Part shown: in pieces, positions 25,382-33,851 of the stretch
Numbering within the stretch: the stretch's first letter is position 1
Layout of the letters: every line of letters starts with the position of its first letter
NCBI GenBank assembly: GCA_002238415.1
Contig: MPMI01000001.1
Coordinates: 186,001-250,000, forward strand
Origin: Desulfurellaceae bacterium bin18
GTDB taxonomy: Bacteria > Desulfobacterota > Binatia > Bin18
Direction: 5' to 3'
DNA length: 64,000 nt
The notes under the pieces: model-generated
What the model was told of the DNA's origin: nothing
What the model saw: only the letters and a program-made list of their open reading frames with translations
The model's database searches: none
Translations under genes and position numbers: made by a program

Positions 25382-26195
25382 CGCCCTGAGAAAAATTGAA
25401 GGAGAAAGACACGGGCAGGACAGGCAGGTCCGGGCTCGTATACTGGTACACCCGCCTCGACCTCTCTTCACTACTCCTCCGCACCGATCTCTACTGTGGG
25501 CGGCTGGTATGAGCTTTCTTCTGGTAGGATTTGCCGTAGGCATATGGGTAACCCATCAGGAAGAAACCCCTCCGGTAGAAGGTGGAACGCTTCTGCCGGT
25601 TGCACCTGTAAGTTTTGAAGAGCCCGAGAAAACCGTCTCCGCCGTTACGGCGGAGCGAGCCCAAGAAGAACAGTGGAGCGTCACCACTCCCCTGCCTCCT
25701 GAGCGTCCCCTTACCCTCTCAGAGCCGCCGTCTCTCCAGGATTCTCCCTTTGCCTCCTCGCCCCAAGTTGCTCTGCGCACCTCGCTTGTGGACGCCACCC
25801 CTCAGGGGTTTTCTGAGCGAGGTGGAGAGAAAGTCCATCAAAAACGGGAAACCCCTCAAAGGCGTGAAGACCGCGTCTCGCACATTGGGGGGCAAGGTGG
25901 AAAGGCGGAGCGCTCTGAACAAGAACAGCCGCTTGTGCCAGGGGGGCTAGCGGACATAGCAGAGCCAGACGAATCGGAAGATGTCTATGCTCCCGCCCCG
26001 GCCAATTCAGCGGTCAGCTTTCTTCAGTGGTCACCCGAGTCCGCACGACGAAAAGCCTTTGTCAGGGTCGGAGGGAGCCCGTTAACCCTTGTCCGCGAAG
26101 GCGATGCTATTGAAGGCTATACGGTTGTCGAAATTCGGCCAGACGCGATTGCACTTCGGTCTGGCACAGCCCGTTTTCAGATCCGCGTTCGCTGA
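25365..26195 (+). CDS. GspB-like general secretion pathway protein
   Basis: A 276-residue inner-membrane protein. It opens with MSTILDALRKIEGER, which closely matches the MSxILDALRKxExER start of GspB/ExeB, has one transmembrane helix at about 41-62, a long Pro/Glu-rich periplasmic linker, and a C-terminal domain (211-275) with the GspB pattern RKAFVRVGGSPLTLVREGD. Its start overlaps the ExeA-like gene by 17 bp, so they are coupled. No secretin or other type II genes lie near, so the partner machinery would be elsewhere, or the pair serves a different envelope channel. Confidence 0.85.
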   Translation: MSTILDALRKIEGERHGQDRQVRARILVHPPRPLFTTPPHRSLLWAAGMSFLLVGFAVGIWVTHQEETPPVEGGTLLPVAPVSFEEPEKTVSAVTAERAQEEQWSVTTPLPPERPLTLSEPPSLQDSPFASSPQVALRTSLVDATPQGFSERGGEKVHQKRETPQRREDRVSHIGGQGGKAERSEQEQPLVPGGLADIAEPDESEDVYAPAPANSAVSFLQWSPESARRKAFVRVGGSPLTLVREGDAIEGYTVVEIRPDAIALRSGTARFQIRVR

Positions 26196-26237
26196 AGTCT
26201 TGGCGTCTTTCTGTATGAGACTGACGGAGAGGGAAAA

Positions 26238-26357
26238 TTACGAAGCTGCGGACTTTCTCACCTTCGCCTCTGCCTTGAGTTCTTTGATGCGGCGTTTGAG
26301 TGCCTTTTCGCGACGTTTGCGGCGTCGACGGATCTCCTGATCTCTTTCTCTGTGCAT
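26238..26357 (-). CDS. Small basic hypothetical protein (39 aa)
   Basis: A 39-residue open frame, MHRERDQEIRRRRKRREK and onward, ending KVRKSAAS. About half of the residues are Arg or Lys, with Glu spaced to make one charged helix. Such tiny Arg-rich proteins exist in many bacteria, often annotated as hypothetical or DUF6800-like; I cannot name a function. A GGAG lies 18 bases upstream of the ATG. It occupies the gap between the + strand gspB-like and minC genes, on the opposite strand. RNA or DNA binding is likely from charge alone. Confidence 0.6.
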   Translation of the reverse strand: MHRERDQEIRRRRKRREKALKRRIKELKAEAKVRKSAAS

Positions 26358-26402
26358 GGGTTGGTCTCTCTTACTCCTCTCTCCGGTTACTCGTACAGGT
26401 GT

Positions 26403-26431
26403 TTCCTTAGGCTTAGAGCGAAACTAAGGAA
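26403..26431. other. Short inverted repeat upstream of minC
   Basis: TTCCTTAG and CTAAGGAA are perfect inverse copies, 13 bases apart, about 75 bp upstream of minC. It could be an operator or weak terminator for gspB; no T-run follows. Confidence 0.3.
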
Positions 26432-26505
26432 CCCCACTATATCTGGCTAAACACGGCCTGAAAACAGGGGCAAACTTTCTCGGTGGAAAAAAGGCGAGCT
26501 ACTAG

Positions 26506-27303
26506 ATGTTGTACACCCTGTATTTTTCTGCTACAGGAAGTTGTGGGCGGTCCAAAATAGACCGCACCTGTATTCAAGTGGACGAGTGGGTGGAGTTGGT
26601 CGTGTCACAGGGGGGAACCTCGTTATTTTCCATAAAAGGACTCAAGGAAGGCCCTACCCTTTTCTTTGACGACGATGCTCCATTTACCGATGTGGTTGCA
26701 GCGGTTGAGGAAGAATTGACGCGGACGAATGGCTTCTTTCGTGGCTCCCCTATCGTATTGCACTTTGGGGGCCGTCTCCTACAAAAAGAAGAATGGTGGC
26801 ATCTGAAGGAGGCCCTCCACAGAGAAGAGGTGCTGCTGCGCTATGCGGTTTCAAACAATGCAGCCAGCAGGAAGATGTTATACAAGGAAGGGCTGTCTGT
26901 CCGGGAAAGTATACCATCGCCCCGAAAGCAGAAAACGGACCAAGACACTATTCCGCCCGAAGGACAGCGGGCATCATACCTGCGCCACGGGCTGCGGGGC
27001 GGACAGAAGAAAGTTTTTGATGGAGATGTGATCCTGGCCGGTGATGTGAACCAAGGGGCGGAAATCATCGCGGGAGGGGATGTGGTTGTGATAGGAACGC
27101 TGCGTGGAGTTGTCCACGCTGGCTATCCCGATAACGCAAGGGCTGTGGTTATCGCGCTCAACCTGACGCCGTTACAGCTCAGAATTGGACCCTTGATCGC
27201 CATTCCGGAAGAGGGGCAAAACCACCGAGGTGTCCTCCACCCGGAAGTCGCTCGGGTGCTGGATGAGCAGATTGTGATCGAACCGTATAACGGGAAGCTA
27301 TAG
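26506..27303 (+). CDS. minC: Septum site-determining protein MinC
   Basis: A 265-residue FtsZ inhibitor. The N-terminal domain (about 25-120) has VELVVSQGGTSLFSIKG, and the C-terminal beta-helix has LRGGQKKVFDGDVILAGDVNQGAEI then GDVVVIGTLRGVVHAGYPDN. That GxVxxGxDVxVxGxLRGxxHAG pattern is diagnostic of MinC. The linker (about 140-165) is charged. It is followed by minD after 12 bp and minE after that, the usual minCDE operon. The ATG at 26506 lacks a strong ribosome site. Confidence 0.94.
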   Translation: MLYTLYFSATGSCGRSKIDRTCIQVDEWVELVVSQGGTSLFSIKGLKEGPTLFFDDDAPFTDVVAAVEEELTRTNGFFRGSPIVLHFGGRLLQKEEWWHLKEALHREEVLLRYAVSNNAASRKMLYKEGLSVRESIPSPRKQKTDQDTIPPEGQRASYLRHGLRGGQKKVFDGDVILAGDVNQGAEIIAGGDVVVIGTLRGVVHAGYPDNARAVVIALNLTPLQLRIGPLIAIPEEGQNHRGVLHPEVARVLDEQIVIEPYNGKL

Positions 27304-27315
27304 GAGAGGTGAGCC

Positions 27316-28110
27316 ATGAGTGGACGAGCAATCGTCGTTACCTCAGGCAAGGGGGGGGTCGGGAAAACGACCGCGACCGCGAACATCGGCCTTGGTCTCG
27401 CCAGCCAGGGGAAAAAGGTTGTGCTGATTGATGGGGATATCGGGTTGCGCAATCTTGACCTTATTATGGGAGTCGAAAACCGGGTCGTGTACAATATCGT
27501 CGACGTTGTGAGTGGACGCTGTCAGCCGAGGCAGGCGCTGGTCAAGGACAAGCGGATTTCGAGCCTCTTTCTGATTCCAGCCTCGCAGATTGACCAGAAG
27601 GAGGCGATTAATGCTGACCAGATGCGGGATTTGTCTGCACAGCTGAAGGAAGAATTCGATTTTGTCTTAATAGACTGCCCGGCCGGGATTGAGCAGGGGT
27701 TCCGAAACGCCGTGGCAGCGGCCGATGAAGCGATTGTCGTCACCACTCCAGATGTCTCTCCGGTCCGCGACGCGGACCGCGTCATTGGCCTGCTGCAGAG
27801 TTCGCTCGGCGAGCCCCAGCTCATCATTAATCGGATGTCCATGGCCATGGTCAAGCGCGGAGACATGCTCGACCAACAAGATGTGCTAGACATCTTGGCC
27901 GTCCGTCTTCTTGGGATTGTCCCCGAAGATGAAGCAGTCGTGATTGCCGGTAACAAAGGAACCCCGGTCGTCCTGAATGGCGGCTCGCCGTCTGGTGATG
28001 CCTATGGGCGTATCGCGCGCAGGATTCTTGGGGAAGACGTTCCGATTCCCGAGTTGAACGGCCATAATAGTCTCGCCAAGCGACTCGGCAAAATTCTCTT
28101 TGGGAGATAA
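27316..28110 (+). CDS. minD: Septum site-determining ATPase MinD
   Basis: A 264-residue deviant Walker ATPase that carries MinC to the poles. The GKGGVGKTT motif is at residues 11-19, followed by GDIGLRNLDLIMGVENR and DCPAGIEQGF. The C-terminal amphipathic membrane helix is NSLAKRLGKILFGR. Start has GGAGAGGTGAGCC upstream. It lies between minC and minE in one operon. Confidence 0.97.
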   Translation: MSGRAIVVTSGKGGVGKTTATANIGLGLASQGKKVVLIDGDIGLRNLDLIMGVENRVVYNIVDVVSGRCQPRQALVKDKRISSLFLIPASQIDQKEAINADQMRDLSAQLKEEFDFVLIDCPAGIEQGFRNAVAAADEAIVVTTPDVSPVRDADRVIGLLQSSLGEPQLIINRMSMAMVKRGDMLDQQDVLDILAVRLLGIVPEDEAVVIAGNKGTPVVLNGGSPSGDAYGRIARRILGEDVPIPELNGHNSLAKRLGKILFGR

Positions 28111-28113
28111 GTT

Positions 28114-28395
28114 ATGACACTAACGGAACGTATCCAGCATTTTTTTGGCAAGGGTGGCAGTAAGGACGCTGCAAAGAGTCGTCTCCTTCTGGTCTTACAA
28201 GACGACCGACTTGGCTTGACTGCCGAAAAGAAGGAAGCGTTGCGTAAAGATATACTTGAGGCAATTCGGAAGCACCTCGATATCGATGCGGAGGGCTTCA
28301 CGATGGAGTTTGTATCCAGCCCGACAGATCAGAACAAAATGCATGTCTCAGCCCCCGTACAGGTTGGCCGAGGGACGGTGAATTTCTCAAAATAA
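28114..28395 (+). CDS. minE: Cell division topological specificity factor MinE
   Basis: A 93-residue MinE. The N-terminal amphipathic region (TLTERIQHFFGKG) leads into AKSRLLLVLQDDR, the helix that contacts MinD, and a dimerisation domain ends with APVQVGRGTVNFSK. It lies 3 bp after minD, in the same operon, with a strong terminator 40 bp after the stop. Confidence 0.95.
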   Translation: MTLTERIQHFFGKGGSKDAAKSRLLLVLQDDRLGLTAEKKEALRKDILEAIRKHLDIDAEGFTMEFVSSPTDQNKMHVSAPVQVGRGTVNFSK

Positions 28396-28434
28396 GTACT
28401 GTTGAAAGCCGACTGGGGGCGACAGGACGGACTG

Positions 28435-28462
28435 AAAAGGGCGGCAGAAGCCGCCCTTTTTT
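28435..28462 (+). terminator. Rho-independent terminator of minCDE
   Basis: An 11-bp stem, AAAAGGGCGGC (28435-28445) with GCCGCCCTTTT (28450-28460), four-base AGAA loop, followed by TT. It is between convergent minE and hslU and, with A's on the other side, could work in both directions. Confidence 0.9.
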
Positions 28463-28504
28463 GTGTCCCCTCTTTCCTTCCGAGAAGGGGCGATCCTACA
28501 ATAT

Positions 28505-29893
28505 TTATAGAATATATCGGGACAAGTCCTGATCTTTGACAATCGCGTCCAGCTTGTCTCGGACATAATTGGCATCGATCGGTAGCTCCCGTCCGCTCAA
28601 TTCCGGAGCGTCAAAGGAGAGGTCTTCGACCAGTCGCTCGACTACTGTATGCAGTCGCCGCGCGCCGATGTTTTCAGTCCGTTCATTCACAGTGGCGGCA
28701 ATCTGAGCAATTTGCTCTACGGCGTCAGCCGTAAAATTGAGCCGGACGTCTTCTGTATCGAGTAGGGCGACATACTGGGTCAGCAACGCATTTTTGGGTT
28801 CTGTCAGGATGCGCACAAAGTCGCCGTGCGTCAGAGATTCCAGCTCCACGCGAATCGGGAAACGCCCCTGAAATTCTGGAATCAGGTCGGAGGGTTTGGC
28901 GGTATGGAATGCTCCCGACGCGACGAAAAGGATGTGATCGGTGCGGACCATGCCATATTTGGTGTTGACGGTACAGCCTTCGACCAGCGGCAACAGGTCA
29001 CGCTGCACCCCTTGGCGAGAGACATCTGCACCGTGGGCGTTCTCTCGACCGGCAATTTTATCGATTTCGTCAATAAAGATGATGCCAGTCTGCTCAACCC
29101 GACGAACGGCCTCCTGGACGACCGCTTCCATATCAACCAGCTTGTCGGCCTCTTCTGCCGCCAGGATCTCGAGCGCTTCCGGGACCTTCACCCGGCGTTT
29201 TTTGGTTTGTTTGGGCATCATATTGGAGAACATATCCTTGAGCTGATTCTCCATTTCTTCCATGCCCTGAGGGGCCATGACTTCGACAAAGGGGGCGGCG
29301 GAGCGGGTAATTTCAAGCTCCACCTCTCGCTCGTCCAGCTTCCCTTCGTGGAGCATACGTCGCATTTTTTCCCGGGTGCTGTGTCCGGCGCTTGTTGCTC
29401 CCTCTTCACTCAGGCTGGATGATGACGGGGTTGGAGGAAGCAGAAGGTCAAGCAACTGCTCTTCCGCCTGGGCCTGGGCCTTGACTTGAATCCGTTCTTT
29501 TTCTTCCTGTTTGACCAGGCCGACGGCCAGTTCTGTCAGGTCTCGCACCATAGATTCGACATCGCGCCCCACATAGCCGACCTCGGTAAACTTTGAGGCC
29601 TCCACTTTAACAAACGGAGCCTGGGCCAGACGCGCTAAACGGCGGGCGATCTCGGTTTTGCCAACCCCGGTCGGACCGATCATCAAAATATTTTTTGGGG
29701 CAATCTCGTCACGCAAATCTTCCGGGACCTGCTGCCGTCTCCAGCGATTGCGCAGCGCAATCGCCACGGAACGTTTGGCCTTCGCTTGGCCAATAATATA
29801 CCGGTCCAACTCGGAGACGATTTCTCGCGGGGTCATAACCGGGGAGCCTGCGTCTTGAACGACTACGGGCGCCCCGTTGACGACATCCGTCAT
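28505..29893 (-). CDS. hslU: ATP-dependent protease ATPase subunit HslU (ClpY)
   Basis: A 462-residue AAA+ unfoldase. Walker A is GPTGVGKT at 73-80 and Walker B is [11 protein letters not shown] near 270; the N-terminal [20 protein letters not shown] and C-terminal [14 protein letters not shown] with the YIL tail that docks on HslV are all present. The insertion (I) domain spans roughly 110-240. It follows hslV by 1 bp on the same strand. Length and motifs are normal. Confidence 0.97.
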   Translation of the reverse strand: MTDVVNGAPVVVQDAGSPVMTPREIVSELDRYIIGQAKAKRSVAIALRNRWRRQQVPEDLRDEIAPKNILMIGPTGVGKTEIARRLARLAQAPFVKVEASKFTEVGYVGRDVESMVRDLTELAVGLVKQEEKERIQVKAQAQAEEQLLDLLLPPTPSSSSLSEEGATSAGHSTREKMRRMLHEGKLDEREVELEITRSAAPFVEVMAPQGMEEMENQLKDMFSNMMPKQTKKRRVKVPEALEILAAEEADKLVDMEAVVQEAVRRVEQTGIIFIDEIDKIAGRENAHGADVSRQGVQRDLLPLVEGCTVNTKYGMVRTDHILFVASGAFHTAKPSDLIPEFQGRFPIRVELESLTHGDFVRILTEPKNALLTQYVALLDTEDVRLNFTADAVEQIAQIAATVNERTENIGARRLHTVVERLVEDLSFDAPELSGRELPIDANYVRDKLDAIVKDQDLSRYIL

Positions 29894-29894
29894 C

Positions 29895-30431
29895 TTATAA
29901 TTCCTCCACTACAATCTGGTCGTTGGTGTACACGCAAATAGCTCCGGCGATGCGCATAGCCTCCTCAACAATCCGCGCCGCATCCAGAGGCGTGTGGGCG
30001 ACTAAGGCGCGGGCCGCGGCCAAGGCATAATTGCCGCCCGACCCGATGGCGAGAACTCCGTCGTCAGGTTCAAGTACATCTCCACTACCGGAGATCAGCA
30101 GAGATGACTCATGATCAACGACAGCCATCAGCGCCTCAAGACGACGTAAGACCCGGTCTGCACGCCAGTCCCGGGCCAGTTCGACTGCGGCTCGCCGGAG
30201 GTTGCCATTATATTCTTCCAGTTTGCCTTCGAATTTTTCACACAAGGTAATGGCATCCGCAGTCCCGCCCGCAAAGCCGGCCAGAATGCGATCCTTATAC
30301 AAACGGCGTACTTTCCGTGCGGCGTGCTTGACGACGGTGTCTCCAAGGCTGACCTGCCCGTCTCCCGCCATAGCGACCTTGCCGTCGCGGCGGACGGTGA
30401 GAATAGTTGTCCCATGCATAGCTGCGTTCAC
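29895..30431 (-). CDS. hslV: ATP-dependent protease proteolytic subunit HslV (ClpQ)
   Basis: An N-terminal-threonine protease of the proteasome type. The mature chain begins [21 protein letters not shown]; further landmarks are [22 protein letters not shown] and [15 protein letters not shown] took the GTG at 30431, which has GGAGG 7 bases upstream, so the primary product begins MNAAMHG before the catalytic Thr and must be processed. An ATG at 30419 would fit the usual start but is 19 bases from that site. It precedes hslU by 1 bp. Confidence 0.94.
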   Translation of the reverse strand: MNAAMHGTTILTVRRDGKVAMAGDGQVSLGDTVVKHAARKVRRLYKDRILAGFAGGTADAITLCEKFEGKLEEYNGNLRRAAVELARDWRADRVLRRLEALMAVVDHESSLLISGSGDVLEPDDGVLAIGSGGNYALAAARALVAHTPLDAARIVEEAMRIAGAICVYTNDQIVVEEL

Positions 30432-30541
30432 CGTGTATCCTCCAACCACCGGATCATAGTATACCACCCACAGCATAGAGTATTGTCTGGCAATGCACTA
30501 TTGCCGGCGAGGCGAGAGAAGCGAACCACAAGCGGGTCGGC

Positions 30542-31486
30542 TTAGGCCCGCGGGTGTGCCTTATCATACACTTGGGTCAGCCGGTCTAAATTGACGTGGG
30601 TGTAGCGCTGGGTGGTGGACAGGCTGGAATGTCCCAACAATTCCTGGATAGCCCGCAGGTCAGCTCCTGCGTCAAGCAAATGGGTCGCAAAGGTGTGGCG
30701 CAGGGCGTGGGGACTGATCTTGTGGGCCAGCCCGCACTGTTTGGCATAGCTGGCCACCAGTCGAGCAACACTACGGGGAGTGAGTCGTCCGCCGCGTTGG
30801 TTGAGAAAAACCGGTCTGGCGTCACCAGCCGACACGTTGTGGGACGCGGGCTGATAATTATTGCCGAGCAAGGCCGGAATCTCTGTCCGATAGCGGTGTA
30901 GAGCATCAAGCGCCGTGCGGCCAATTGGTACGATCCGTTCCTTCTGTCCCTTTCCCTTCACCCGCAGGACTTCAAGGTTGGGATCGACATCTTCCCAGTT
31001 CAGGCCGGTTAATTCACTGACTCGAAGCCCGCACGAATAGAGCACTTCGAGTATGGCCCGATCACGCAGTTCGGCGGGGGTATCCGGGGCGGGAGCGTCT
31101 AAAAGGCGAAACATGTCGTCAACCGGGAGATAGGTCGGAAGGGGATGGTCTTGCTTGGGCGAATTCAGATGGAGGGTCGGGTCTTGGTCAATCACGGCCT
31201 CGCGCAGCAAGAAGCGAAAAAAGCTCTTGAGTGCCGAGAGCTTCCGACTAATCGAGCTTTTCGTATGCTGTCGGTACAAGGTGGACAAAAAAGCCTGAAT
31301 GACGTGGTGGCTGATCCGGGTGACATCGACCTGACGAGGCTCAGCCTGTTCCGTCGGCTTTTCAACAAAAGAGAAAAATTGGTGCAGATCGCTACGGTAG
31401 TTACGCAGCGTATGGGTAGAGACACTTTTCTCTACCTCCAGATATACGGTATAGCGGTCAAACAACTCGCGGAGTGCTGGTGTCAT
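30542..31486 (-). CDS. xerC: Tyrosine recombinase XerC
   Basis: A 314-residue XerC/D recombinase that resolves chromosome dimers at dif. The catalytic residues are Arg155 (CGLRVSEL), Lys178, His260 and Arg263 (HALRHTF), His286 (LLGHSSL) and Tyr295 (RYTHV). The N-terminal SAM-like domain is complete. It lies directly upstream of hslV and hslU on the same strand, a conserved order in many bacteria. No dif-like site was recognised nearby. Confidence 0.95.
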   Translation of the reverse strand: MTPALRELFDRYTVYLEVEKSVSTHTLRNYRSDLHQFFSFVEKPTEQAEPRQVDVTRISHHVIQAFLSTLYRQHTKSSISRKLSALKSFFRFLLREAVIDQDPTLHLNSPKQDHPLPTYLPVDDMFRLLDAPAPDTPAELRDRAILEVLYSCGLRVSELTGLNWEDVDPNLEVLRVKGKGQKERIVPIGRTALDALHRYRTEIPALLGNNYQPASHNVSAGDARPVFLNQRGGRLTPRSVARLVASYAKQCGLAHKISPHALRHTFATHLLDAGADLRAIQELLGHSSLSTTQRYTHVNLDRLTQVYDKAHPRA

Positions 31487-31606
31487 TGGAATTTCAATTT
31501 ACCGACCTCAATGGTATCAACAAGTCCGGTTTGAAGAAAGTGACCAGGCAGGACGGCCGACGATGCAAAAACGAATCGTGTGCCGGGTAGGGTGAGAAGG
31601 AGCCGG

Positions 31607-31909
31607 ATGGGGGCGGACGTGCGAGCCTGTTATCAGTGCCACAAAGAAATATCTCTCGAAGAGCCCATTGGACGACGCGACACGTGTGCAGGGTGCGGGG
31701 CTGACGTACGCTGCTGTCTCAACTGTGCCTTTTACGATGCGCATGTCGCTGCCGCGTGCCGTGAACCACAGGCCGACCTCGTCCAGCATAAGGACGCGGC
31801 AAATTTCTGTGAATTCTTTGCGCTTAAGAATATGCAGCCGGGTCCGGTGCGTCCATCCGGGGGAGATGCTCGGGCGCAATTGGACGCCTTATTCAAAAAG
31901 AAATCCTGA
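31607..31909 (+). CDS. Small zinc-ribbon protein
   Basis: A 100-residue protein with ten or more cysteines. ACYQCHKEI and TCAGCGADVRCCLNCAFYD give CxxC and CxxC-type pairs, followed by another Cys and FCEFFAL. Similar proteins are annotated only as hypothetical. A metal-binding, perhaps nucleic-acid or protein-contact, role is inferred from the Cys pattern. The start at 31607 has AGGAG 5 bases upstream; an earlier start at 31580 has none. It precedes a lipoprotein gene by 13 bp. Confidence 0.7.
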   Translation: MGADVRACYQCHKEISLEEPIGRRDTCAGCGADVRCCLNCAFYDAHVAAACREPQADLVQHKDAANFCEFFALKNMQPGPVRPSGGDARAQLDALFKKKS

Positions 31910-31922
31910 TGGAGTTCCGGCC

Positions 31923-32336
31923 ATGACCGCTCAGCGTTGTCCCGTGGTGCTTGTGAGCCTTGTCTGGCTTGTGCTGCTGAGTACCTGTCAGCCCGACCCC
32001 CACACGGCCCAAGGGACGGCCGAACTCTTTCTTGACGCGCATTATGTGCGTATTGACTTGCCGGCCGCCAAAGCCTATTGCGCAGGCTTTGCCCGGAACC
32101 GGGTAGAGGAGGAAATTCGACTGACCGAGGGCTTGTCGATCGATGCAACAACGCGGCAGCCGCGGGTGTACTATGAACTGCTTGAAGAAACACCGCGCGG
32201 CGAATCGAGCGTGTCTTTCCTGTATAAGGCGGATTTTGACGTTGACGGAGCCGGACGATTTACTAAGAATATTGTGTTGACCCTGCGAAATGAGGCCGAG
32301 GGCTGGCGTGTGGTCAACTACCGCGAGTATGACTAA
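31923..32336 (+). CDS. Putative lipoprotein with NTF2/SnoaL-like part
   Basis: A 137-residue protein. The N-terminus PVVLVSLVWLVLLSTC is a type II signal peptide with lipobox LSTC, so Cys22 or so would be lipidated. The mature part, with TAELFLDAHYVRIDLPAAK and NEAEGWRVVNYREYD at the end, resembles the small NTF2-like domain common in lipoproteins. It starts in GGAGTTCCGGCC. It sits between the zinc-ribbon gene and the two dodecins on one strand. Confidence 0.7.
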   Translation: MTAQRCPVVLVSLVWLVLLSTCQPDPHTAQGTAELFLDAHYVRIDLPAAKAYCAGFARNRVEEEIRLTEGLSIDATTRQPRVYYELLEETPRGESSVSFLYKADFDVDGAGRFTKNIVLTLRNEAEGWRVVNYREYD

Positions 32337-32439
32337 AGCCCTCCTGTGGTTGACAGGCGGAGAGCAGGGGCAAAGGATAGTGAGGAGGCAAAAAACAGGA
32401 GAGGCAGAACAAGACAAGGGTCGGAAAGGAGGAAGCGAT

Positions 32440-32679
32440 ATGCAGGACAAAACCTATGTCATTACCGAGATCGTGGGCACCTCGGAGCAGTCGATCTCGG
32501 CGGCGGTGAGCAACGCGGTTGATCGCGCCAACAAGACGCTCAAGGCGCTCGACTGGTTTGAGGTCAAGGCACTCCGCGGAACAGTCGTGGATGGCAAAGT
32601 TGGTCAGTATCAGGTCACGCTCGATGTGGGCTTTCGCTATCTGAGCGATGAAGAGATGAAAGCCTGGGCAGAAGGCTAA
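32440..32679 (+). CDS. Dodecin, long copy
   Basis: A 79-residue dodecin, a flavin-storage protein forming hollow dodecamers. It has VITEIVGTSEQSISAAVSNA and KALDWFEVKALRG, with the Trp that stacks on flavin, and ends with a short extra tail (LSDEEMKAWAEG). The ATG has AAAGGAGGAAGCGAT upstream. It is followed after 42 bp by a second dodecin of slightly different sequence, so the two could co-assemble. Confidence 0.9.
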   Translation: MQDKTYVITEIVGTSEQSISAAVSNAVDRANKTLKALDWFEVKALRGTVVDGKVGQYQVTLDVGFRYLSDEEMKAWAEG

Positions 32680-32721
32680 GCCAGAGACGAGCCCGAGCTG
32701 TAGAGACGGAAGGGAGGAGTT

Positions 32722-32931
32722 ATGTCAGACAAAACGTATAAGCTCATTGAGTTGGTTGGAGTATCGGAGAACTCGATTGAAGAAGCCATTCAGAATGCGG
32801 TCGCCCGAGCCAATCAGACCCTCAAGAATCTGGATTGGTTTGAGGTCGTTGAAGCGCGCGGTATGATTCAGGACGGCACCGTCAATCAGTTCCAGGTCAA
32901 GATCAAGGTCGGGTTTCGGCTGAATATATAA
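32722..32931 (+). CDS. Dodecin, short copy
   Basis: A 69-residue dodecin ending at the usual place, with LIELVGVSENSIEEAIQNA and NLDWFEVVEARG. It is clearly a tandem paralogue of the preceding gene. The ribosome site is AAGGGAGGAG. Flavin storage would suit a genome region with many flavin enzymes and a peroxiredoxin next door. Confidence 0.92.
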   Translation: MSDKTYKLIELVGVSENSIEEAIQNAVARANQTLKNLDWFEVVEARGMIQDGTVNQFQVKIKVGFRLNI

Positions 32932-33106
32932 GGAGGGACAAGAGCGACTGGAGATTGGCGAGGATAGGGCAATCTGAACGCTCTGGCTTTTGTATCAGAG
33001 AGCAAGGCAGTACTGCTTCCACTTCTCCGTGCAAGACGCTATAAACGGGTTGATCCGTGGACGGGCTGGCAACTGTGAGAAGCATGATTATTGAAGGAGA
33101 TGCATG

Positions 33107-33766
33107 ATGGCGTTACACATTGGTGAGGAAGCTCCTAATTTTACGGCGGAGACAACAGAGGGGACGATCAACTTTCATGAGTGGATCGGAGATGGCTGGG
33201 CCATTTTGTTTTCACATCCCAAGGATTTTACTCCGGTGTGTACCACCGAGTTGGGCTATATGGCCGGCCTCAAGCCGGAATTTGATAAGCGCAACTGCAA
33301 GATCATCGGTCTGAGCATTGACCCGGTATCCGACCACACGGAATGGGTCAAAGACATCGAAGAAACGCAGGGGCACTCCGTCACGTATCCGTTGATTGGA
33401 GATACGGACCTTGCCGTTGCCAAGCTGTACGACATGATTCACCCGAATGCGAGTGGGACTGCCAAGGGCCGCACCGCGGTCGACAACGCAACCGTCCGTT
33501 CGGTGTTTGTGGTCGGCCCGGACAAGAATATCAAGCTCATGATTACCTACCCGATGAGCACCGGGCGGAACTTCGACGAGGTGCTGCGCGTATTGGATTC
33601 CTGTCAATTGACCGCCCAACACAAAGTCGCCACCCCGGTGAACTGGAAACATGGGGAGGACGTGATCATTGTCCCCGCGGTCTCGAACGAGGAAGCCAAG
33701 GAGAAATTCCCCGGCGGTTGGAAGGCACCCAAACCGTACCTGCGGATCGTACCGCAGCCGCAATAA
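33107..33766 (+). CDS. 1-Cys peroxiredoxin (Prx6 type)
   Basis: A 219-residue peroxiredoxin. The peroxidatic Cys45 lies in HPKDFTPVCTTELGYM, and the long C-terminal part (TPVNWKHGEDVIIVPAVSNEEAK) is that of the Prx6 group. No resolving Cys of the 2-Cys type is seen. It removes peroxides, here perhaps those made by flavin oxidases. The ATG at 33107 has better spacing from GGAG than the one at 33104. It ends 30 bp before a hairpin repeat and is convergent with an amidohydrolase. Confidence 0.93.
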   Translation: MALHIGEEAPNFTAETTEGTINFHEWIGDGWAILFSHPKDFTPVCTTELGYMAGLKPEFDKRNCKIIGLSIDPVSDHTEWVKDIEETQGHSVTYPLIGDTDLAVAKLYDMIHPNASGTAKGRTAVDNATVRSVFVVGPDKNIKLMITYPMSTGRNFDEVLRVLDSCQLTAQHKVATPVNWKHGEDVIIVPAVSNEEAKEKFPGGWKAPKPYLRIVPQPQ

Positions 33767-33796
33767 GATCGCTCGGGCGAGCCGCGGGATATGAGT

Positions 33797-33851
33797 AAAG
33801 AGTAAACGTGTCCAGCATCTGCATGTCTATTGGAGGACACGTTTACTCTTT
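33797..33851. repeat. Dispersed hairpin repeat, copy C
   Basis: A perfect 17-bp stem, AAAGAGTAAACGTGTCC (33797-33813) and its inverse (33835-33851), with a 21-base loop starting AGCATCT. It sits between convergent genes and supplies the last codons of the amidohydrolase on the minus strand (Lys, Glu, TAA), so it can act as a two-way terminator. Confidence 0.85.
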
